NCBI RefSeq assembly: GCF_002091475.1
Contig: NZ_BCTR01000010.1
Location: 1-64,000, forward strand
Length of the DNA: 64,000 nucleotides
DNA from: Sphingomonas azotifigens NBRC 15497
GTDB lineage: Bacteria > Pseudomonadota > Alphaproteobacteria > Sphingomonadales > Sphingomonadaceae
Direction of reading: 5' to 3'
Position numbers and translations under genes: made by a program. Of the stretch, positions 25,367 through 34,394 are shown in pieces (within the stretch, counting starts at the first letter, position 1; each line of letters starts with the position of its first letter). The notes under the pieces were generated by a model. The model searched no databases. It saw only the letters and a program-made list of their open reading frames with translations, and was not told where the DNA came from.

Positions 25367-26577
25367 CGGGCGGCCTCCGCGGCACGGCGGCGGCGCCGGC
25401 GGCTACCCGGCAGCAGCCGGCCGATCAGCTTGCCGGTCTTGGCGAACACCCGCTCCAGCGCGCCGATCGGCTGGCCGCCGGGCACATAGGCGACGGTGTA
25501 GTACATCCAGAAGGTCAGCCCCGCGAAGATCGAGAACGGCACCCACAGCGCGATGATCGGATCGATCAGCCCCAGGCTGCCGACGCCCTGCGCATACTCG
25601 TTGATCTTGTGATAGGTCACGATCATCAGGATCGACAGGAACACGCCGAGCATCGAGGTGGAGCGCTTGGGCGGGATCGCCAGCGCCACCGCCAGCATCG
25701 GCAGCAGGAACATCGTCGTCACTTCCGCCATCCGGTAGTGGAAGGCCGAGCGGCTCGTCTCGCGGTCGATCTCGTTGGCCGATCGGTTGCGGCCGATCAC
25801 CGCGAGCTCGGGCAGGGTGCGCTCGATATTGCTGTCGCCGCGCTTGCGGAACTGCTCGTATTTGGGGAGCGGGATCGGCAGATTGTGCGTGGAGAAGGTC
25901 AGCACCCGCGGCACCGGCGAGCTCTTGTCGTAATGGATCAGGGTGCCGTTGGTCAGCCGGAAGATGATCGTGTCGGGATCGTCGGAGCGGAGGAACTGGC
26001 CCTTCTCGGCATTGACGGCGAGCGGGGTGCCGTCCTTGTTGGTCATCTCGACGAAGATGCCGCGCAGGTCGCGCCCCTCGTCCTGGCTCGATTCGATCCG
26101 CAGCGTCATCTTCGAGCCGAACTCGGTGAATTCGCCGACCTTGATCGAGGCGCCGAGCGCGCCCGAGCGCAGCTCGAAGCGGAGCTGCTCGTAATTGTAG
26201 CGCGAGGTCGGCTGGACGAAGCCGACGATCGCGAAGTTCACCGCGGCCAGCACGATCGCGTACATATAGGGCACGCGCAGCAGGCGCGTGTAGCTGATGC
26301 CGACGGCGCGCAGCACGTCGAGCTCCGAGGTGGTGGCGAGCCGGCGAAAGGCGAGCAGCACGCCGAGCATCAGCCCGATCGGGATGCCGAGGCCGAGATA
26401 TTCGGGCAGCAGGTTGGCGAGCATGCGCCATACCACGCTCACCGGGCCGCCTTCGGTCGCGACGAACTGAAACAGCCGCAGCATGCGATCGAGCACGAGC
26501 AGCATCGCGGAGATGATCAGGGTGGAGATCAGCGGCACCGCGATCAGCCGCGCCATGTAGCGATCGATCGAATTCAT
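25363..26577 (-). CDS. lptF: LPS export ABC transporter permease LptF
   Basis: A 404-residue partner of LptG in the LptB2FG complex. Motifs include MNSIDRYMARL at the N-terminus, GIPIGLMLGVLLAFRRLATT before the coupling segment TSELDVLRAVGIS, and a C-terminal YHKINEYAQGVG membrane region. A basic tail (GSRRRRRRAAEAAR) ends the protein. It is the first gene of lptF-lptG, divergent from obgE with about 190 bases between them, where both promoters must lie. lptC, lptA and lptB are not in this window. Confidence 0.92.
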   Translation of the reverse strand: MNSIDRYMARLIAVPLISTLIISAMLLVLDRMLRLFQFVATEGGPVSVVWRMLANLLPEYLGLGIPIGLMLGVLLAFRRLATTSELDVLRAVGISYTRLLRVPYMYAIVLAAVNFAIVGFVQPTSRYNYEQLRFELRSGALGASIKVGEFTEFGSKMTLRIESSQDEGRDLRGIFVEMTNKDGTPLAVNAEKGQFLRSDDPDTIIFRLTNGTLIHYDKSSPVPRVLTFSTHNLPIPLPKYEQFRKRGDSNIERTLPELAVIGRNRSANEIDRETSRSAFHYRMAEVTTMFLLPMLAVALAIPPKRSTSMLGVFLSILMIVTYHKINEYAQGVGSLGLIDPIIALWVPFSIFAGLTFWMYYTVAYVPGGQPIGALERVFAKTGKLIGRLLPGSRRRRRRAAEAAR

Positions 26578-26667
26578 GCTGTCGCTGAACGTCCTTCGAG
26601 CTTGGATCCTTGCGCCCACGAAACGGCAAACGGGCGGAAATGATCCGGTCGCGTATAGCCGTGCTGA

Positions 26668-27822
<1,155 letters not shown>

Positions 27823-27873
27823 CGCATTTCTCGGGCATCGATCCGCTTCGGATTCCTTTGGGGAGAGACGCGG

Positions 27874-28614
27874 ATGGGTGCGTTCGGTTGGTTGCGTGGC
27901 CTGTTTGGTGCGAATGCACAGGCAGTTAACGATACCGAGCCTACTCGAATCGTCAGCCTCGCCGAGCGTTCGGCGGAGGCCCGCGCCGGGTTCTGGGCGG
28001 TGCTCGGGCCCACCAGCGATCGCATCCTTTCGTCCGCGCCGGCCGGGTCGCTGTGGCCGGGCGGGCACGAGGCCTATCGGCTGATCCATCGCGGTAGCGC
28101 GATCCTGCTCGCCACCGACGGCCTGTCCGATCCGTTCGACGAGAGCGCCAGCACCAACGGCTTCGAGATCGAGCTGTTCGTCGAGGGCCCGGGGGAGGGG
28201 GCGCCGGCGCAAGTGGCGGGCGATGGCTGGATGCTCGAAGTGCTGCGCCGCGTGGCGGCAATCGTCGCCGAGGAGCAGGGCATCCTCCGCCCACTGGAGC
28301 GCCATGGCCCGATCCCGCTCGAACTGACCAACGTCTCCAGCTCGGCCGCGATCGCCGCGCGGCTGCCGGCGCATTTCCTGACCGCCGACGACGTGCTGGG
28401 CGTGATGATCGGCGCCCCCGATCCCGATTTCGCGACGCGGATCGACGACATGCCGCTGTCGCCGGTGCGCGTGCTGCCGGTGGTGCTGCTTACCGCTGCC
28501 GAGCTCGGCGAGATCCGCGCGGGCGACAGCGAGACCCGCGATGCCGTGCTCGCCCGCCTGCAGGCGAGCGGCGTCGGCCATTGCAGCGACCTGCAGCGCG
28601 AATCGATCGTCTGA
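27874..28614 (+). CDS. Suppressor-of-fused (SUFU)-like domain protein
   Basis: A 246-residue soluble protein whose central region resembles the bacterial suppressor-of-fused family: HRGSAILLATDGLSDPFDE, then FEIELFVEGPGEG, then NVSSSAAIAARLP. Bacterial members of this family have no established function; some act as immunity proteins of polymorphic toxins. No toxin gene is next to it. It lies between obgE and proB with short gaps, so it may be cotranscribed with them. The Leu-rich C-terminus ends in a Cys-containing tail. Confidence 0.65.
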   Translation: MGAFGWLRGLFGANAQAVNDTEPTRIVSLAERSAEARAGFWAVLGPTSDRILSSAPAGSLWPGGHEAYRLIHRGSAILLATDGLSDPFDESASTNGFEIELFVEGPGEGAPAQVAGDGWMLEVLRRVAAIVAEEQGILRPLERHGPIPLELTNVSSSAAIAARLPAHFLTADDVLGVMIGAPDPDFATRIDDMPLSPVRVLPVVLLTAAELGEIRAGDSETRDAVLARLQASGVGHCSDLQRESIV

Positions 28615-28656
28615 TCGGCTTGGCATATGCCGAATTCGGTCGCTAAGAGCGCAGCC

Positions 28657-29802
28657 ATGCCCGCGCCCGTCCGCCAAGCCGATGCCATTGGATTCAGTCC
28701 CTCGACCTGCGGTCGGCTGGTCGTGAAGGTCGGGTCCTCGCTGCTCGTCGATGCGGAAGGGCAGATCCGGCGCGACTGGCTGGCGGCGCTCGCCGCCGAT
28801 CTGGGTGCGCGAGCGCGCGAGGGGCAGCAACTCGTCATCGTCTCGTCGGGGGCGATCGCGCTGGGCGCGCGGCGGCTGAAGCTGCCCAAGGGCGGCCGCG
28901 CCAGCCTGGAGGATGCGCAGGCGGCGGCGGCGACCGGCCAGATCGCGCTGTCCAGCGTCTGGGCCGAACTGCTCCACGACCAGGGAATCACCGCGGCGCA
29001 GATACTGGTGACGCTCGACGATCTCGAGGACCGGCGCCGCTACCTCAACGTCTCCGCGACGCTCGATCGGCTGCTGCGCCTCGGCGTGGTGCCGGTGATC
29101 AACGAGAATGATTCGGTCGCGACCGAGGAAATCCGTTTCGGCGACAACGACCGGCTTGCCGCGCGGGTGGCGAGCGCCGCCGGTGCCGAAGGCGTGGTCC
29201 TGCTGTCGGACGTCGACGGGCTCTACACCGCCAATCCCAACACCAACCCCGACGCGCAGCTGATCGCGCTGGTCGACGTGATCGACGAACGGATCGAGGC
29301 GATGGCCGATCGCGGCTCGGCTTCGGGCATGGGCTCGGGCGGCATGGTCTCGAAAATCGAGGCGGCGCGGATCGCGACCAGTGCCGGCGCCCACCTCGCC
29401 ATCGCCGATGGCCGCGTCGAGCACCCGCTGGCCCGACTGGCGGCGACGAAGCGCGGCACGCTGTTCCTCGGCCAGCAGGGCGCCGCGGCGCGCAAGGCAT
29501 GGCTGCGCGGCGGGCTCACCGCCAAGGGCGCGATCCATATCGACGAAGGCGCGGCGCAGGCGCTGAAGGAAGGCCGCAGCCTGCTCGCGGCGGGCGCGAC
29601 GCGGGTCGAGGGGCGGTTCGCCCGCGGCGATCTGGTCGTGGTGGTCGGTCCGGAGGGCAAGCATATCGCGCGCGGGCTGGCCGAATATGGCCATGTCGAC
29701 GCCTCGCGGATCGTCGGGCGGCGAAGCGACGAACTGGTCGAGATTCTCGGCTATGCGCCGCGCGCCGCGCTGGTCCACCGCAGCCACATGGCGCTGCTGT
29801 GA
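28657..29802 (+). CDS. proB: Glutamate 5-kinase
   Basis: A 381-residue kinase catalysing the first step of proline synthesis, ATP-dependent phosphorylation of glutamate. The amino-acid kinase domain (about 20-270) has VVKVGSSLL, VSSGAIALGARRL, INENDSVAT and FGDNDRLAARVA. The C-terminal PUA domain (about 285-375) includes GAIHIDEGAAQAL and KHIARGLAEY. Proline feedback inhibition is expected for the family. The start at 28657 was chosen over 28627. proA does not follow; instead an epimerase gene overlaps the stop. Confidence 0.95.
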   Translation: MPAPVRQADAIGFSPSTCGRLVVKVGSSLLVDAEGQIRRDWLAALAADLGARAREGQQLVIVSSGAIALGARRLKLPKGGRASLEDAQAAAATGQIALSSVWAELLHDQGITAAQILVTLDDLEDRRRYLNVSATLDRLLRLGVVPVINENDSVATEEIRFGDNDRLAARVASAAGAEGVVLLSDVDGLYTANPNTNPDAQLIALVDVIDERIEAMADRGSASGMGSGGMVSKIEAARIATSAGAHLAIADGRVEHPLARLAATKRGTLFLGQQGAAARKAWLRGGLTAKGAIHIDEGAAQALKEGRSLLAAGATRVEGRFARGDLVVVVGPEGKHIARGLAEYGHVDASRIVGRRSDELVEILGYAPRAALVHRSHMALL

Positions 29803-30704
29803 GCGTGCTCGCCATCACCGGCGGCACCGGCTTCGTCGGATCGCGTCTGATCGCGCTCGCGTTGGAGGCGGGCCATCAGGTGCGTGCGCTGGCCCGGCGC
29901 GAACAGCCCGCGCGCGAGGGCGTCACCTGGGTGCGCGGCGACCTCGATGCCATAGCGGCGCTGGCCGAACTCTGCGCGGGCGCCGACGCGGTAATCCATG
30001 TCGCCGGCGTGGTGAATGCGCCCGATCGCGAAGGCTTCGCGCGCGGCAACATCACCGGCACGGCGAACATACTCGCCGCCGCCAAGACGGCCGGTGTCCG
30101 CCGGTTCGTGCATGTCTCGTCGCTCGCCAGCCGCGAGCCGCAGCTTTCGGCCTATGGCTGGTCGAAGGAAGAGGCGGACAAGCTGGTCCGCGGCTCGGGG
30201 CTCGACTGGACCATCGTCCGTCCGCCGGCGATCTACGGACCCGGCGACCTGGAGATGCTCGAGCTGTTCCGCGTCGCGAAGCTCGGCCTCGCGCTGCTGC
30301 CGCCGGGGGGGCGCATCTCGGTGATCGAAGTGGGGGATCTTGGCCGCCTGTTGCTGGCGCTCGCCGCGGCGGACCGCTTCCCGGGCGAGATCGATCCGGA
30401 CGACGGCCGGGACGGGGGCTGGACCCATCCGGACTTCGCCCGTGCGATTGGCCGGGCGGTGGGGCGGCGCGTGCTGCCGCTGTCGCTGCCCAAGGCCGTG
30501 CTGATGGCGGGCGCCTATGTCGACCGGGCGCTGCGCGGCAAGAAGGCCAAGCTGACGCCCGATCGCGTTTCCTATTTCTGCCATCCCGACTGGGTGGCGA
30601 GCCCGGCGCACCGCGCACCCGCCAATCTGTGGACGCCGCAGGTGGAGACGGCGCAGGGGCTGGCGGCGACCGCGCGCTGGTATCGCGAGAACAAGCTGCT
30701 CTGA
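29799..30704 (+). CDS. NAD(P)-dependent epimerase/dehydratase-like protein
   Basis: A 301-residue extended short-chain dehydrogenase. The dinucleotide-binding TGGTGFVGSRL opens the protein. The YxxxK active-site pair appears as YGWSKEEAD, preceded by HVSSLASRE. RPPAIYGPGD marks the substrate loop. Sequences of this kind include mitochondrial complex I NDUFA9-like and NAD-epimerase proteins of unknown substrate. The GTG start overlaps the proB stop (GTGA), so the two are coupled although no proline-pathway role is known. Confidence 0.85.
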   Translation: MSVLAITGGTGFVGSRLIALALEAGHQVRALARREQPAREGVTWVRGDLDAIAALAELCAGADAVIHVAGVVNAPDREGFARGNITGTANILAAAKTAGVRRFVHVSSLASREPQLSAYGWSKEEADKLVRGSGLDWTIVRPPAIYGPGDLEMLELFRVAKLGLALLPPGGRISVIEVGDLGRLLLALAAADRFPGEIDPDDGRDGGWTHPDFARAIGRAVGRRVLPLSLPKAVLMAGAYVDRALRGKKAKLTPDRVSYFCHPDWVASPAHRAPANLWTPQVETAQGLAATARWYRENKLL

Positions 30705-30785
30705 TCCCGTTGTCGTCGCGCAATGACTTGGCTACACTGGCTGCGAAACGGAAGGTCCACTGCATTTCTTGATCGGGGGATTAGA

Positions 30786-31175
30786 ATGCGGAAATGCTCG
30801 ACGCTGCTTGCTGCCTCGCTGATCGTGATTGTGCCGACGGTGGCGCATGCCAGCCGTAACAGCCGCTGGCGCAGCGTCGGCCTGCAGGTGATCAAGGGCA
30901 AGGGGGACCGCGATACGATTCGCGTTCGCGGGGATAGACGGGACTGGCAGATCCGCGTCTGCTCGGTGAACCATCCGTTCCGGCTGCATTCGGTGGAGAT
31001 TCGCTTCGCCAATGGCGGCCGGCAGCATGCCGATGTTCGCGAGCGGATCGATTCGCGCGATTGCAACCGCCCGATCGACCTGCGCGGCGACGGGCGTGTC
31101 ATCGATCAGGTCGAACTCCATTATTCCACGATCGGATCGGGCCTCCTCCCGCTGGTGCGCGTCGAGGCGCGCTGA
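30786..31175 (+). CDS. Small secreted protein of unknown function
   Basis: A 129-residue protein with a signal peptide (CSTLLAASLIVIVPTVAHA). The mature ~107 residues are Arg-rich and look beta-stranded, with two cysteines (IRVCSVNHP and SRDCNRPIDL) that could pair in the periplasm. The layout (an Asp-Arg-Asp start, then a strand with FANGG, then IDLRGDGRVIDQVELHYS) resembles DUF2541-type exported proteins, but the match is uncertain. It stands alone after the epimerase. The ATG at 30786 follows a weak GGGGGA ribosome site. Confidence 0.65.
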   Translation: MRKCSTLLAASLIVIVPTVAHASRNSRWRSVGLQVIKGKGDRDTIRVRGDRRDWQIRVCSVNHPFRLHSVEIRFANGGRQHADVRERIDSRDCNRPIDLRGDGRVIDQVELHYSTIGSGLLPLVRVEAR

Positions 31176-31244
31176 GGCGCCTCAAGGGCAGGTTTTCGGT
31201 TCGTACGGATCCTGCCCGCGCCTTAACCATTCTATAAAAGGGGC

Positions 31245-32816
31245 ATGTGGACCGCCCCGATCAAGCTCATCCTGTGGGATCTCGACGACACGCTGTGGCG
31301 GGGCACGCTCGCCGATGGCGATCCGGTGGAACTGTACGAGACGCGCGCCGAACTGGTCCGCGCGTTCAACGCACGCGGGGTCGTCTCCTCGATCTGTTCG
31401 AAGAATGACTTCGAGGTCGGCCGCGCCCAACTGGAGGCGTTCGGCCTGTGGGACGAATTCGTCTTTCCGCACATCGCCTTCACCCCCAAGGCGCAGGCGG
31501 TGGCCGAGATCATCGCCGACATGCAGCTGCGGCCGGTCAACGTCCTCTTCATCGACGACAATCCGCACAATCTGGGCGAAGTGCGCCACGCGCTCCCCGA
31601 CATCCAGACGCTGGACGCGACGGCACCCGATGCCGATGCACAGCTCGCCGGGCTGCTCGCGCTGCAGACCGGCACGCGCAGCCGCGTCGCCGAATATCGC
31701 ATTCTGGAGGCGAAGAAGCGCGACCGTGCTGCCGCGCCAGGCGAGTCGAACGAAGCGTTCCTGCGCGCCTCCGGGCTGTGCGCCTGCGCGCCCGCGCTGA
31801 TGGACAATCTCGATTTCGCGCCGCGCATCGCCGAACTGATCAACCGCTCGAACCAGCTCAACTACACCCGGTCGCGGGTCGAGCTGGACGCGCTGAAGGC
31901 CGAGATCATCAACGTCAACCGGCACGATAGTGTCTCGATCTTCGCCTGGGACAAATATGGCCGCTATGGGCTGGTCGGCTTCGCGATGTTCGACATCATC
32001 GACAAGCGGCTGGTGCATTTCACCTTCTCCTGCCGCGCGATGCACCTCGGGCTGGAGCAATATGCGCTGGACAAGCTCGCCGCGCGCCAGGTGATCGCCG
32101 GTGCCGACCCCCACGTTCGGATCGATGCGAGCGCGTGGGAAGGGCGGTTCAGCACTGCGACCGCCGACTGGATCCAGGATTGCGACTTCAACGATCCGAA
32201 GATCCGTGCCGAGCTGCTGGCCGAGCATCTCGAGCAGCCGGCAATGGAGCCGGCGATCCGCATCATGTTCGACTGCCAGTCGGGCGGGATCGCGCATTAC
32301 AGCCGTTTCCGCCAGGCGATCGAGTTCGACAATGCGCCGCGGCTGTTCGGCCTCCAGATGATGGAGGATCGCAGCTATGAAGGACAGAACTTCCCGCCCT
32401 TCCTCGTCTATGGCGCGGCGGTCGACTATCTCGACAATCGCTGGCCCGAGCAGTGGCACCTGCTGGAGCGCGGCATCTACGAGAAATGCGCGCTGCGGCT
32501 GGTCATCCATCTGCTCGAGAACAACCTGCGGCTGCTGGTGGTGCTGCCGCCGGAGAACGCACCGATCGAGAAATACCGGCTGGGCCTGAACGGGTCCCCG
32601 CAGCGCGTCGGCCTGTTCAACGCGCTGTGGCGCCGCTTCGCGCAGGAAAATCCCGGCACCATCTACATTCTCGAGGTCGCCGACCTGGTCGACAGCCTCG
32701 ACGAGATGGAGGACATCACCCACTATCATCCGACCTTGCTGCGCAAGATCGCCGACCAGATGGACCTGTGGGTGCACCGGTCGATCCAGGGCATGGGGGA
32801 CGCCGCGGCGGCCTGA
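31245..32816 (+). CDS. FkbH-like HAD-IIIC protein of the sphingolipid operon
   Basis: A 523-residue protein. The N-terminal 180 residues are a HAD-IIIC (FkbH) domain with LILWDLDDTLWRGTL, CSKNDFE and LFIDDNPHNLGE. In antibiotic pathways FkbH dephosphorylates 1,3-bisphosphoglycerate and loads glycerate on an ACP. The middle (about 195-330) has the GNAT-like FkbH C-terminal fold (RSNQLNYTRSR). A further SGNH-like region near the end includes FDCQSGGIAHYSRF. An ACP gene follows, consistent with an ACP as partner. Its place next to serine palmitoyltransferase suggests a role in a sphingolipid-related acyl or head-group step, which is an inference. Confidence 0.83.
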   Translation: MWTAPIKLILWDLDDTLWRGTLADGDPVELYETRAELVRAFNARGVVSSICSKNDFEVGRAQLEAFGLWDEFVFPHIAFTPKAQAVAEIIADMQLRPVNVLFIDDNPHNLGEVRHALPDIQTLDATAPDADAQLAGLLALQTGTRSRVAEYRILEAKKRDRAAAPGESNEAFLRASGLCACAPALMDNLDFAPRIAELINRSNQLNYTRSRVELDALKAEIINVNRHDSVSIFAWDKYGRYGLVGFAMFDIIDKRLVHFTFSCRAMHLGLEQYALDKLAARQVIAGADPHVRIDASAWEGRFSTATADWIQDCDFNDPKIRAELLAEHLEQPAMEPAIRIMFDCQSGGIAHYSRFRQAIEFDNAPRLFGLQMMEDRSYEGQNFPPFLVYGAAVDYLDNRWPEQWHLLERGIYEKCALRLVIHLLENNLRLLVVLPPENAPIEKYRLGLNGSPQRVGLFNALWRRFAQENPGTIYILEVADLVDSLDEMEDITHYHPTLLRKIADQMDLWVHRSIQGMGDAAAA

Positions 32817-32899
32817 CCTTTGGGGCACTGCCCCGCCATGGGCCCGGTTTCGCCGCATTCGCTTGGCACCTGCGACCGATACCACTAAGGACCGGCCGC

Positions 32900-33142
32900 A
32901 TGACTGACCGTGCAGAAATCTTCGACATCGTCGCCGCGCAGATCGAACCCTTCAACAAGAAGGGCGTCGCGCTTTCGGACACCACCACCTTCGCAGGCGA
33001 TCTCGAATGGGACAGCCTGACGGTGATGGATTTCGTCGCCGCGATCGAGGACGAGTTCGACATCGTCATCACCATGAACATGCAGGCCGAGATCGAGAAT
33101 GTCGGCCAGCTGGTCGATGCCGTGCAGAAGCTCAAGGGCTGA
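32900..33142 (+). CDS. Acyl carrier protein for sphingolipid synthesis
   Basis: An 80-residue acidic ACP. The phosphopantetheine attachment serine is Ser39 in LEWDSLTVMDF. The sequence is divergent from housekeeping AcpP and ends five bases before the serine palmitoyltransferase start. In Sphingomonas wittichii a comparable ACP encoded next to SPT has been described and studied with it. It probably supplies the acyl thioester for condensation with serine. AAGGA lies nine bases before the ATG. Confidence 0.9.
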   Translation: MTDRAEIFDIVAAQIEPFNKKGVALSDTTTFAGDLEWDSLTVMDFVAAIEDEFDIVITMNMQAEIENVGQLVDAVQKLKG

Positions 33143-33147
33143 GCGCC

Positions 33148-34350
33148 ATGACCGATCTGATGAGCAAGTTCGACGGCCTGATCGCCGAGCGCCAGGCGCT
33201 GCTCGACAGCGGCGTGATCGATCCGTTCGCGATCGTGATGGAGCAGGTCAAGTCGCCCACCGAGGCGGTGATCAAGGGCAAGGACACGATCCTGCTCGGC
33301 ACCTACAACTATATGGGCATGACGTTCGATCCGGACGTCATCCAGGCCGGCAAGGACGCGCTCGACCAGTTCGGTTCGGGCACCAATGGCAGCCGCATGC
33401 TCAACGGCACGTTCCGCGACCATATGGAAGTCGAGCAGGCGCTGCGTGACTTCTACGGCGTGTCCGGCGCGATCGTGTTCTCCACCGGCTACATGGCCAA
33501 TCTCGGCATGATCTCGACGCTCGCCGGCAAGGGCGAGTACATCATCCTCGACGCCGACAGCCACGCCTCGATCTATGACGGCTGCAAGCAGGGCAATGCC
33601 GAGATCGTCCGCTTCCGCCATAATGACGTGACCGACCTCGACAAGCGGCTCGGCCGCCTGCCCGCGGAAGCCGGCAAGCTGGTGGTGCTGGAGGGCGTCT
33701 ATTCGATGCTCGGCGACATCGCGCCGCTCAAGGAAATGGTCGCCGTTGCCAAGAAGCACGGCGCGATGGTGCTGGTCGACGAGGCGCATTCGATGGGCTT
33801 TTTCGGCCCCAACGGTCGCGGCGTGTACGAGGACCAGGGGCTGGAAGCGGACGTCGATTTCGTCGTCGGCACCTTCTCCAAGTCGGTCGGCACCGTCGGC
33901 GGCTTCTGCATCTCGAACCACCCGAAGTTCGAAGCGATCCGGCTCGCCTGCCGCCCCTATATCTTCACCGCCTCGCTGCCCCCCAGCGTGGTGGCGACCG
34001 CGGCGACGTCGATCCGCAAGCTGATGCACGCGCACAACAAGCGGGCGCATCTGTGGGAAAATGCCCGCACGTTACACGGCGGCCTCAAGGCAATGGGTTT
34101 CAAGCTCGGCACCGAGACCGCGGAAAGCGCGATCGTCGCCGTCATCCTGGAGGATCAGGAGCAGGCGGTGATGATGTGGCAGGCGCTGCTGGAGAACGGC
34201 CTGTACGTCAACATGGCGCGCCCGCCGGCGACCCCGGCCGGCACCTTCCTGCTGCGCTGCTCGCTCTGCGCCGAGCATCGCCCCGAGCAGATCGAGCGCG
34301 TGCTGGGCATGTTCCGCGCGGCCGGCCAGGCCGTCGGGGTGATCGCCTAA
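33148..34350 (+). CDS. spt: Serine palmitoyltransferase
   Basis: A 400-residue soluble PLP enzyme of the alpha-oxoamine synthase family that condenses serine with an acyl thioester to 3-ketosphinganine, the first committed step in sphingolipid synthesis. It closely follows the known Sphingomonas SPT sequence, about 20 residues shorter at the N-terminus. Key residues are His139 (DADSHASIYDG, stacking on PLP), His214 (DEAHSMG) and the PLP Lys245 (GTFSKSVGTVGG). It follows the ACP by five bases. This gene is the best single indicator that the organism makes glycosphingolipids instead of, or beside, LPS. Confidence 0.96.
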   Translation: MTDLMSKFDGLIAERQALLDSGVIDPFAIVMEQVKSPTEAVIKGKDTILLGTYNYMGMTFDPDVIQAGKDALDQFGSGTNGSRMLNGTFRDHMEVEQALRDFYGVSGAIVFSTGYMANLGMISTLAGKGEYIILDADSHASIYDGCKQGNAEIVRFRHNDVTDLDKRLGRLPAEAGKLVVLEGVYSMLGDIAPLKEMVAVAKKHGAMVLVDEAHSMGFFGPNGRGVYEDQGLEADVDFVVGTFSKSVGTVGGFCISNHPKFEAIRLACRPYIFTASLPPSVVATAATSIRKLMHAHNKRAHLWENARTLHGGLKAMGFKLGTETAESAIVAVILEDQEQAVMMWQALLENGLYVNMARPPATPAGTFLLRCSLCAEHRPEQIERVLGMFRAAGQAVGVIA

Positions 34351-34394
34351 CCGCTCTTTCCACCTTGGTTCCAAACGCCTAGAGTCGGGTCCGG

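Noticed and set aside
31163..31184. GAGGCGC/GCGCCTC hairpin overlapping the stop of the small secreted protein gene.
   Set aside because: There is no clear T run after it, so it is not called a terminator.
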